From an uncultured Lautropia sp. (GTDB taxonomy: Bacteria > Pseudomonadota > Gammaproteobacteria > Burkholderiales > Burkholderiaceae_E), in contig CALIXC010000278.1 in assembly GCA_938046755.1 (NCBI GenBank), positions 1-11,219 of the forward strand: 11,219 nucleotides of DNA. Direction: 5' to 3'. Below are positions 1 to 6,189 of this stretch, piece by piece. Within the stretch, counting starts at the first letter, position 1, and each line of letters starts with the position of its first letter. The notes under the pieces are model-generated. The model was not told where the DNA came from. It made no database searches and was given only the letters and a program-made list of their open reading frames with translations. Both the position numbers and the translations under genes were made by a program.

Positions 1-79
1 TCCACTAAAAGAACACAACCCTCTTCCAAGGATATGAAGCCGGGCTCTGTGGATCATGAGGATTCGGAATAACAGAACT

Positions 80-1492
80 TCAGCTGTCGTCACCTTTTTG
101 GCCTAGTGTTGGCGCATCCGCCCGCAACTGCCAGAAGATCGCCGCTGACCCCACCGTCAGCGCCCCGATGGCCATGAAGGCCGCGCGGAAGGCGGGCAGC
201 TCGTTGCCACCAGGGCGGATGTCCAGCCAGCCACTGAAGGCGTGCAGCAGCGCCGAGGCGCAGGTGATGCCCAGGCTCAGGCCCAGCATCTGCACCATTG
301 AGAACAGGCTGTTGCCGCTGGCGGCGTGGGCGGCGTCCAGGTCCTTCAGTGTCACGGTGTTCATGGCCGAGAACTGGGTGGAGCTAACGGCGCCGAAGAA
401 GGCCAGCTGGGTGGTGCGCAGCCACAGGGGTTGGTCGGGTGTCATCAGGGCGAAGGCGGCGATCAGCACGCCCAGCAGCACGGTGTTGACCAGCAGCACC
501 CGCCGGTAGCCGTAGCGGTTCACGATGTCGGAGACGGCGCGCTTGGCGCCGATGCTGGCCAGCGTCACCGGCAACAGCATCATGCCGGCCTCGGCTGGCG
601 AGAATCCCATGGCTAGCTGTAGTAGCAGCGGCAGCAGGTAGGGCATGGCGCCCGAGCCGATGCGTGCGAACAGGTTGCCCAGGATGCCTACGCGGTAGCT
701 GGGCACGGTAAAGAGCGCCGGCGGAAACAGCGGGGCGGGGTGCCGCATGGCGTGCAGCCAGTAGGCCGTCAGCGCGGCCAGTCCGGCCACCATCAGGAGC
801 GCCACCAGCGTGCTGGCCCAGCCCAGGCCGCCCAGTCCGTCCAGGGCCAGCGAGATGGCGATCATGGCCAGCACCAGCATGGCGTAGCCGGCCAGGTCGA
901 AGCGGCCGGCGTCCGTGCGCTTGAGGTTGGGCATGTAGCGCATCGTGGCCAGTGCACCCACCAGGCCCACGGGCAGGTTGATGAGGAAGATCCAGTGCCA
1001 TGAGGCGGTCTCCACCAGCCAGCCGCCCAGCGTCGGCCCGATCAGCGGGCCGATTAGCCCCGGGATGGCTACGAAGCTCATGGCCGACAACAGTTCCTCG
1101 CGCGGGAAGTGCTGCAGGATCACCAGCCGGCCCACCGGCAGCAGCACGGCTGCGCCCAGCCCCTGCAGCACCCGGGCCGCGATCAGCTGCGACAGGTCGT
1201 TGGAGAGCGCGCAGGCAGCCGAGCCGGCCGAGAACAGCACGATGGCGCTCAGGAACACCCGCTGTGACCCGAAGCGGTCGGCCAGCCAGCCGCTGGCTGG
1301 GATCAGCACCGCCATGGTCAGCATGTAGGCCACCACCACGGCCTGCAGGCGCAGCGGACTCTCGCCCAGGCTGGCGGCCATGGCCGGCAGCGCCGTGTTG
1401 ACGATGGTGCCGTCCAGCGTCTGCATGAAGAACCCCACCGCCACCAGCCACAACAGGATGCGGGGAGAGGGGGGTGCGGCAGCGTCTGGCAT
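80..1492 (-). CDS. mdtD: MdtD-like MFS multidrug efflux transporter (DHA2, 14-TM type)
   Basis: Inner-membrane proton-coupled drug exporter of the major facilitator superfamily. The 470-residue product resembles E. coli MdtD (471 aa) along its whole length. LDGTIVNTALP lies in TM1 (residues 26-36), the motif-A loop GWLADRFGSQRVF at 68-80, then GRLVI, a motif-C-like GPLIGPTLGG, WHWIFLINLPVG, NRYGYRRVLL, and MNTVTLKDL near the C-terminal third. Repeated hydrophobic segments fit 14 helices. I chose the ATG at 1492: it gives the family length and has AGGA about 10 nt upstream. Longer starts at 1540 (ATG) and 1546 (TTG) add 16-18 polar residues and have no Shine-Dalgarno. In E. coli mdtD sits with mdtABC and baeSR. 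Here it stands alone and divergent from an RNase gene, so substrate and regulation cannot be inferred. Family assignment is firm; orthology to MdtD is likely. Confidence 0.92.
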   Translation of the reverse strand: MPDAAAPPSPRILLWLVAVGFFMQTLDGTIVNTALPAMAASLGESPLRLQAVVVAYMLTMAVLIPASGWLADRFGSQRVFLSAIVLFSAGSAACALSNDLSQLIAARVLQGLGAAVLLPVGRLVILQHFPREELLSAMSFVAIPGLIGPLIGPTLGGWLVETASWHWIFLINLPVGLVGALATMRYMPNLKRTDAGRFDLAGYAMLVLAMIAISLALDGLGGLGWASTLVALLMVAGLAALTAYWLHAMRHPAPLFPPALFTVPSYRVGILGNLFARIGSGAMPYLLPLLLQLAMGFSPAEAGMMLLPVTLASIGAKRAVSDIVNRYGYRRVLLVNTVLLGVLIAAFALMTPDQPLWLRTTQLAFFGAVSSTQFSAMNTVTLKDLDAAHAASGNSLFSMVQMLGLSLGITCASALLHAFSGWLDIRPGGNELPAFRAAFMAIGALTVGSAAIFWQLRADAPTLGQKGDDS

Positions 1493-1599
1493 GGGGTGAC
1501 GTTCCTGGTGGTCGATGGGGCCCCGGTGATCCGTGCCCATTTTCAATGGGTGAACGGGAAAGAATACCGGCTATCGGAGGATGTCGTCGCCCATTCCAC

Positions 1600-1680
1600 G
1601 ATGACAGGACGATGGCGCCGTGCCAGCGTCATTCTCTTCGGAGCTTTCCGCCGATCGAGGCCTGTCGTAGGATGACAGGA
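1600..1680. repeat. 10-bp direct repeat in the mdtD/RNase divergent spacer
   Basis: GATGACAGGA occurs at 1600-1609 and again at 1671-1680. The second copy ends on the A of the RNase start codon and lies just downstream of the presumed Shine-Dalgarno (AGGA, 1669-1672). The whole spacer between the two divergent genes is short and shows no convincing sigma-70 promoter. Two copies 71 bp apart could be a regulator site or chance. Confidence 0.4.
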
Positions 1681-2249
1681 TGAAAGCCTTTGTCACGTTC
1701 ATTCTCACTCTATTCAATTCGCATGCCGCATCGGCAGGTCGACGCGCGTCGCAACAGGCGTTTTCGTCCCGGGTGCACCGCCAGGGTCTGGTGCGGATGC
1801 TGCTCGTGCTGCTGGCTGCCGTGCTGCTGGGCACGGGATTGTCGGCCCTGCAGGCCCGCAACAGCCAGCCGCAGCCCGTCGTGCTGACGGAGGGGCGGAC
1901 ATCCGAGCAGGCATCAGGACACGCATCAGACGGGGCATCCGGGCAGGTAGCTGACGGCATCGGTACCGTGGCGGTGGCCGATTTGCCTGCCGAGGCACGC
2001 CGTACCCTGGTACTAATCCGTGAAGGTGGCCCGTATCCCTACGAGAAGGACGGCTCCGTCTTCGGCAACTACGAGCGCAAGTTGCCGCGCCAGCGTCGGG
2101 GCTACTACACCGAATACACCGTCAAGACACCGCGGGTCCGCTCACGCGGGGCGCGCCGCATTATCGCCGGTGGCCGGGATGGCCGGCCCACCGAGTTCTA
2201 TTACACGGACGACCACTACCAGACCTTCCGCAGGATCGAGTTCCCATGA
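1680..2249 (+). CDS. Guanyl-specific ribonuclease, RNase Sa/barnase (N1/T1) family, membrane-anchored or secreted
   Basis: Predicted endoribonuclease cleaving single-stranded RNA after G by a cyclising mechanism. The catalytic domain covers residues 100-189 and aligns by eye with Streptomyces RNase Sa: LPAEARRTLVLI, GGPYPY, DGSVFGNYE, GYYTEYTV, RGARRII, YYTDDHYQTF. The catalytic set is intact: Glu145 (RNase Sa Glu54), Arg156 (Arg65), Arg160 (Arg69) and His179 (His85). Before it come a first hydrophobic stretch (residues 3-12), a basic region, a strong hydrophobic segment (40-57) that can act as signal anchor or signal peptide, and a linker with four 4-residue repeats (74-89). The start at 1680 has AGGA 7 nt upstream. 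An internal ATG at 1797 would begin right at the strong hydrophobic segment but has no clear ribosome site. The inhibitor gene follows with an ATGA overlap, so the two are translated together. The enzyme probably acts outside the cytoplasm. Confidence 0.9.
   Translation: MKAFVTFILTLFNSHAASAGRRASQQAFSSRVHRQGLVRMLLVLLAAVLLGTGLSALQARNSQPQPVVLTEGRTSEQASGHASDGASGQVADGIGTVAVADLPAEARRTLVLIREGGPYPYEKDGSVFGNYERKLPRQRRGYYTEYTVKTPRVRSRGARRIIAGGRDGRPTEFYYTDDHYQTFRRIEFP
1899..1946 (+). repeat. Four degenerate 12-bp tandem repeats in the RNase linker
   Basis: Four in-frame 12-nt units start at 1899, 1911, 1923 and 1935. They encode TSEQ, ASGH, ASDG and ASGQ. Their common core is GCATC(A/C)G, or ACATCCG in the first unit. 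They lie between the membrane segment and the catalytic domain, so copy-number change would alter tether length without breaking frame. Confidence 0.7.
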
Positions 2250-2653
2250 GTGCACTGTCCAACATCCCCCGGCACGCGGTTCTGCCGCTGGGTGCCTATG
2301 ACAAGAACGGTCTGGTGCGTGTCGCGCTGCAGACCGACCAGACCCTGCTGCAGTGCGACTGCACGGCAGCCTATGACAAGGCGTCCGTGCTGGCCGCTCT
2401 GGGGGAGGGACTGAAACTGCCGGCCCATTACGGCCGCAATCTGGACGCACTCTACGATTGCCTGACCGATCTGAAGCCTTCGGACGAGGCTGACCGTCCT
2501 GGCTTTGTGCTGCTGATCGAGAACCTGCCCGATGTGACGCAGCTGTCGGCGGACGACCGCAGCACGCTGCTTGACGTGTTTCGGGACGCGGCCGACTTTT
2601 TCTACGACCACGAGACGGCGTTCCGGGTCTTCTACTCGGTGCGCAAGACGTAG
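2246..2653 (+). CDS. Barstar-family ribonuclease inhibitor
   Basis: Cytoplasmic protein predicted to bind and block the RNase encoded just upstream. The signature segment LPAHYGRNLDALYDCLTDL (residues 58-76) matches the barstar segment that plugs the barnase active site. Asp67 corresponds to barstar Asp35, Tyr70 to Trp38, Asp71 to Asp39, and Asp114 in DVFRDA to Glu76. The protein is 135 aa against 90 for Bacillus barstar; the extra length is mostly an N-terminal strand region (about 35 residues) and an insert after LTDL. There is no signal peptide, as expected for an immunity protein that neutralises unexported enzyme. Its ATG (2246) overlaps the RNase TGA (2247-2249), the usual arrangement for coupled translation. 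Bacillus barstar is known to inhibit RNase Sa-type enzymes, which fits the pairing. Confidence 0.93.
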   Translation: MSALSNIPRHAVLPLGAYDKNGLVRVALQTDQTLLQCDCTAAYDKASVLAALGEGLKLPAHYGRNLDALYDCLTDLKPSDEADRPGFVLLIENLPDVTQLSADDRSTLLDVFRDAADFFYDHETAFRVFYSVRKT

Positions 2654-2683
2654 TCAGTTCGGGCTCAGGCGAGGCGTTGCCCT

Positions 2684-2738
2684 GGTCTGGCCCAGCTCAG
2701 GTCGGACCTGACCCCGGCCAGACCTGACCCAGGTCAGG
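2684..2738. terminator. Nested palindromes between convergent genes, possible bidirectional terminator
   Basis: GGTCTGGCC (2684-2692) pairs with GGCCAGACC (2716-2724). Inside it TCAGGTC (2697-2703) pairs with GACCTGA (2705-2711), separated by a 4/4 internal loop. A second hairpin pairs CCTGACC (2723-2729) with GGTCAGG (2732-2738). GACCTGACCC is also a direct repeat at 2705-2714 and 2721-2730. The element fills most of the gap between barstar (+) and rsmE (-). No T-tract follows on either strand, so intrinsic termination is unproven. Confidence 0.5.
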
Positions 2739-2739
2739 C

Positions 2740-3567
2740 CTAGCCCAGATCACCCAGCGCGGCCTGCAGCACCGTCAGTCCCACCAGCCCGGCAGTTTCG
2801 GTGCGCAGCACCCGCGGGCCCAGCAGCGCCGGCTGCCAGCCCTGGGCCAGCGCCTGCTCCACTTCTGTCTCGGCCAGCCCTGATTCCGGTCCGCACAGCA
2901 GCCAGGCCGTGGGGGTGCCGACTTCCTGTGCGCTGGCATCGCCCGACCGATCTTGATCCTCCGGAAGCTGCGTGCCAGTCTGGGCCGCCAGTGCGCCGGC
3001 CTGCGCCATCAGCGATGACTCGGCCAGCGGGCTCAGCACCCAGCGTCGCTCGTGGGCCTGCGGGATGGGCAGGCTGGTCAGCCAGACACCCACGGGCTGG
3101 ATGGGGGCGATGTCAGGCAGGCGGCTGCGCCCGCACTGCATGGCTGCTGCCACCACCAGCCGCTGCCAGTGCTGCACGCGCTTCTCGGCGCGCGTGCCAT
3201 CCAGCTTCACCACGCTGCGGGCCGACAGCAGCGGCACGATGTGGCTCACGCCCAGCTCCACGGCCTTCTCGATGGTCCAGTCCATCTTCTCGGCCGTGCT
3301 GAGGCACTGTGCCAGCCCCAGTCGTAGATGGGGCGGCGGCTCGGTGGGCAGGGTGGCCAGCAGCGTCACGGCTGCCGGCTTCGTGGAAGCCAGCTGCGCA
3401 CGCCAGCATCGTCCCTGTCCGTCGAAGACCTCGATCTCGTCACCGATGCCGCGGCGCAACACCCGAAGCAGGTGGTGTGCGGCCGGCTCGTCCAGCGGCA
3501 GGGGATTGAATGGGACAGAAGGCGCGGGCTGGTCGGCCAGGGCAGGTAGGTGGACTCGGGGGGTCAT
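2740..3567 (-). CDS. rsmE: 16S rRNA (uracil-1498-N3)-methyltransferase RsmE
   Basis: SAM-dependent methyltransferase that makes m3U1498 in 16S rRNA of assembled 30S subunits. The 275-aa product has the RsmE plan. An N-terminal PUA-like RNA-binding part carries HHLLRVLRRGIGDEIEVFDGQG from residue 31. A SPOUT-fold catalytic part then carries KMDWTIEKAVELGVSHIVPLLSAR, the AAMQCGRSRLPDI segment, the GPE loop at 226-228, and LGPRVLRTETAG at 249-260, which forms the SAM-binding trefoil knot. The loop reads GPESG where GPEGG is usual. A variable insert of about 30 polar residues precedes WLLCGPE. I start at 3567 because MTPRVHL matches the family N-terminus; the reading frame stays open to an ATG at 3690, but that adds 41 unmatched residues. 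No clear Shine-Dalgarno is seen before 3567. It diverges from tkt and converges on the barstar gene. Confidence 0.92.
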   Translation of the reverse strand: MTPRVHLPALADQPAPSVPFNPLPLDEPAAHHLLRVLRRGIGDEIEVFDGQGRCWRAQLASTKPAAVTLLATLPTEPPPHLRLGLAQCLSTAEKMDWTIEKAVELGVSHIVPLLSARSVVKLDGTRAEKRVQHWQRLVVAAAMQCGRSRLPDIAPIQPVGVWLTSLPIPQAHERRWVLSPLAESSLMAQAGALAAQTGTQLPEDQDRSGDASAQEVGTPTAWLLCGPESGLAETEVEQALAQGWQPALLGPRVLRTETAGLVGLTVLQAALGDLG

Positions 3568-3904
3568 CAGATCAGGGAAGAAGCTGTCGGGGAAGGCGGC
3601 GGAAGGCAACCGAGTGATTCGTTGCCTGAATGTCACTAAGAAGCTTGGCGAATCTCCCCGGCGCGCAACAGGGCCTTCCCCTGCAGACAATGCAAATAGC
3701 TGTTACATTGGCGTCCAGTATACTGTGCAGAGGTTCCTGGCGGCCCTGCCGGCATGCCCGGTGCGAAGACGCCCAGCGTCGGGAGGAGAGGCCCGGACAT
3801 GGCATGGCAAACAGGCCAGGGCGCCAACGGCAGATTCCGGGCGGGCCGCCTGATTGAAAGTCCGTTTTTCATCGCATTTTCAGCTCAATTCGTCCCTTTC
3901 TGCC
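3568..3904. other. Divergent rsmE/tkt control region
   Basis: This 337-bp spacer separates divergent rsmE and tkt. It holds a 10-bp perfect palindrome CAGTATACTG (3716-3725), which contains a TATACT hexamer on both strands, and a small hairpin GACGC-CCA-GCGTC (3768-3780). Directly after the hairpin comes the best Shine-Dalgarno-like run of the region, GGGAGGAGAG (3781-3790). That run precedes an ATG at 3799 opening a 43-codon frame that stops at 3930, inside tkt. No good -35 pairs with the TATACT hexamers at standard spacing. Confidence 0.5.
3716..3725. promoter_or_regulatory. Palindromic candidate -10 element
   Basis: CAGTATACTG is self-complementary, so TATACT reads at 3719-3724 on the plus strand and at 3723-3718 on the minus strand. 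It sits about 180 bp before the tkt start and 150 bp before the rsmE start. A shared divergent -10 is possible, but no recognisable -35 lies 15-19 bp upstream on either strand, so support is weak. Confidence 0.3.
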
Positions 3905-6163
3905 ATGACCGACCACTCGTTTCCCACTGAAGCCCCTGCGACTGCCGAGCTGGATTTTTCCCCCGATGAAGCCGGGGGCGAGACGCTTCCCGCCACCGAA
4001 CAGGTAGGATGGTCCGATGGCGTCACCGAGGTGGACGATGTGACCCTACCCGACGCTCAGCAGCCTGCCGAGACCTTCGTGGCCACCGGCTGGCCTGCCT
4101 TCCCGTCCCCCGACACCGCCCGCCGCATGGCCAACGCCATCCGCGTGCTGTCCATGGACGCCATCGAGAAGGCCCGCTCCGGCCACCCTGGCATGCCCAT
4201 GGGCATGGCCGACATCGCGGTGGCCCTGTGGGGCGCACACTTCAAGCACGATCCCGCTCAGCCGGGGTGGTTCGACCGTGACCGCTTCGTGCTCTCCAAC
4301 GGCCACGGCTCGATGCTGCTGTACTCGCTGCTGCATCTCACCGGCTATGACCTCTCCATCGACGACATCAAGGACTTCCGCCAGCTGCATTCCAAGACCC
4401 CGGGTCACCCCGAGGTAGGTGTCACGCCGGGTGTGGAGACCACCACTGGTCCGCTGGGGCAGGGGCTGGCCAATGCTGTGGGCATGGCCCTGGCCGAGAA
4501 GCTGTTGGCTGCCGAGTTCAACCGCCCCGGCCACGACATCGTCGACCACTTCACCTGGGTGTTTGCCGGCGACGGCTGCCTGATGGAAGGCATCTCGCAC
4601 GAGGCCTGCGCCCTGGCCGCCATCTGGCGCCTGTCCAAGCTCGTCATGCTCTATGACGACAACGGCATCTCCATCGACGGCGACGTCAAGGGCTGGTACC
4701 GCGAGAACGTGGCCGAGCGCTTTGCTGCCTATGGCTGGAACGTCATCGACGCGGTCGACGGCCATGATGCCTGGGCCGTGGCCGAGGCCATCGCGCAGGC
4801 GCGCGACTGGGGCGAGACTGGCCGGCCGGTCGTCGACGGCGAAGGCGTGGGCGAGCTGCGCTTTGCGCCCACCATCATCATCTGCAAGACCGTCATCGGC
4901 AAGGGTTCGCCCAACCGGGCCGGCACAGCCAAGGCCCATGGCGAATCGCTGGGTGCCGAGGAAATCGTTGCCACCCGCAAAGCCTTGGGCTGGTCCGAGC
5001 CGCCCTTCGAGATCCCGGCCGACCTGTACGCGGCCTGGGACGCCACTCAGGTGGGTGCCGAGCGCCATGCCCGCTGGCAGGACGCCTTTGATGCCTATGC
5101 TGCCCAGTTCCCCGAAGAGGCTGCCGAGCTGGAGCGCCGCATGCGCGGCGTGCTGCCGGCCGACTGGGAAGACATCATGGACAACCTGGTGATGGACACG
5201 GTGATGGAAGCCGACAACATCGCCACCCGTGCTGCCTCGCAGCGCGCGCTCAACTACCTGGGGCCGGCCCTGCCGGAACTGCTGGGTGGCTCGGCCGACC
5301 TCACCGGTAGCAACCTCACCGCCTGGAAGGGCGTCGAGATGCTGCGCCCGTCGGCCGAGAGCGATGCCGATCTCAACAGCGGACGCCACATCAACTACGG
5401 CGTGCGCGAGTTCGGCATGGCCGCCGTCATGAACGGCCTGGCCCTGCACGGCGGTTTCATCCCCTACGGTGGCACCTTCCTGGTGTTCTCCGACTACGCC
5501 CGCAACGCCTTGCGCGTGGCAGCGCTCAGCAAGCAGCGGGTCATCCACGTCTTCACGCACGACTCCATCGGTCTGGGCGAGGATGGTCCCACCCATCAGC
5601 CCGTCGAGACCGCCGCTAGCCTGCGCCTCATTCCCAACATGGAAGTCTGGCGCCCGGCCGACTCGGTCGAGACCGCCATCGCCTGGCAGGCCGCTATCGA
5701 GAACGAGGAGGGGCCTACCTGCCTACTGCTGTCGCGCCAGGGGCTGCCCTTCATCGAGCGCGAAGTGGTCGACATCGACGAGATCCGCCGTGGCGCCTAC
5801 CTGGTGTATGCCCCGCGTGCCGCCAAGGCCGTGCTCATTGCCACCGGCTCCGAGGTGTCGCTGGCACTGGCCGCCGCACGCCAGCTCGCTGATGAAGGCA
5901 TTCGTGTCCGAGTGGTCTCCATGCCATCCACCACCACGTTCGACAGCCAGAACGTGGCTTACAAACGCCGTCTGTTGCCAGACGACCTTCCACGGATTGC
6001 CGTGGAAGCCGGTGTCACCGATTTCTGGTGGAAATACCGCCCTGCGGCGGTGGTCGGGATCGATCGCTTCGGCGAATCCGCTCCCGCATCGGCACTCAAC
6101 CAGCATTTCGGCATGACTGCCGATAACGTTGCCGCCACCGTGCGGCAGGTGCTGGGGCTCTGA
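3905..6163 (+). CDS. tkt: Transketolase
   Basis: Thiamine-diphosphate enzyme moving two-carbon ketol units between sugar phosphates in the pentose phosphate (or Calvin-type) pathway. The family core starts near residue 73 (TARRMANAIRVLSMDAI) and matches E. coli TktA to the end: SGHPGMPMGMADIA, NGHGSMLLYSLLHLTGYDL, TTGPLGQGLANAVGMA, the ThDP motif from GDG (222-224) to DDN (Asn253), Glu502 in VREFGMAAVMNG (the residue activating ThDP), and HDSIGLGEDGPTHQPVE. It is 752 aa against about 663 for TktA. The excess is an acidic, Pro/Thr-rich extension of about 75 residues and an insert of about 13-15 residues around PVVDGEGVGELRF. I chose the ATG at 3905; the frame extends to a TTG at 3854. Neither has a clear Shine-Dalgarno. 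Met75 (ATG 4127) would remove the extension but cuts into the family N-terminus. First gene of tkt-gapA-pgk. Confidence 0.95.
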   Translation: MTDHSFPTEAPATAELDFSPDEAGGETLPATEQVGWSDGVTEVDDVTLPDAQQPAETFVATGWPAFPSPDTARRMANAIRVLSMDAIEKARSGHPGMPMGMADIAVALWGAHFKHDPAQPGWFDRDRFVLSNGHGSMLLYSLLHLTGYDLSIDDIKDFRQLHSKTPGHPEVGVTPGVETTTGPLGQGLANAVGMALAEKLLAAEFNRPGHDIVDHFTWVFAGDGCLMEGISHEACALAAIWRLSKLVMLYDDNGISIDGDVKGWYRENVAERFAAYGWNVIDAVDGHDAWAVAEAIAQARDWGETGRPVVDGEGVGELRFAPTIIICKTVIGKGSPNRAGTAKAHGESLGAEEIVATRKALGWSEPPFEIPADLYAAWDATQVGAERHARWQDAFDAYAAQFPEEAAELERRMRGVLPADWEDIMDNLVMDTVMEADNIATRAASQRALNYLGPALPELLGGSADLTGSNLTAWKGVEMLRPSAESDADLNSGRHINYGVREFGMAAVMNGLALHGGFIPYGGTFLVFSDYARNALRVAALSKQRVIHVFTHDSIGLGEDGPTHQPVETAASLRLIPNMEVWRPADSVETAIAWQAAIENEEGPTCLLLSRQGLPFIEREVVDIDEIRRGAYLVYAPRAAKAVLIATGSEVSLALAAARQLADEGIRVRVVSMPSTTTFDSQNVAYKRRLLPDDLPRIAVEAGVTDFWWKYRPAAVVGIDRFGESAPASALNQHFGMTADNVAATVRQVLGL

Positions 6164-6189
6164 TCCTTCAATACAAGAGGAAGAAAGAA

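Noticed and set aside
1..79. Possible feature before the MFS gene end
   Set aside because: No open frame, hairpin with T-tract or promoter could be supported in these 79 bases.
384..1451. 355-codon minus-strand frame inside the MFS gene
   Set aside because: It is a shifted frame of the transporter, giving Arg/Gly/Ala-rich low-complexity sequence without membrane helices.
3568..3690. 41-residue N-terminal extension of RsmE
   Set aside because: MTPRVHL at 3567 matches the family start; the extension has no family similarity.
4046..5596. Long minus-strand open frame (516 codons) opposite transketolase
   Set aside because: The plus strand is an unambiguous transketolase. The antisense product is rich in Gly, Val, His and Asp with no recognisable motif, as expected from high-GC codon bias.
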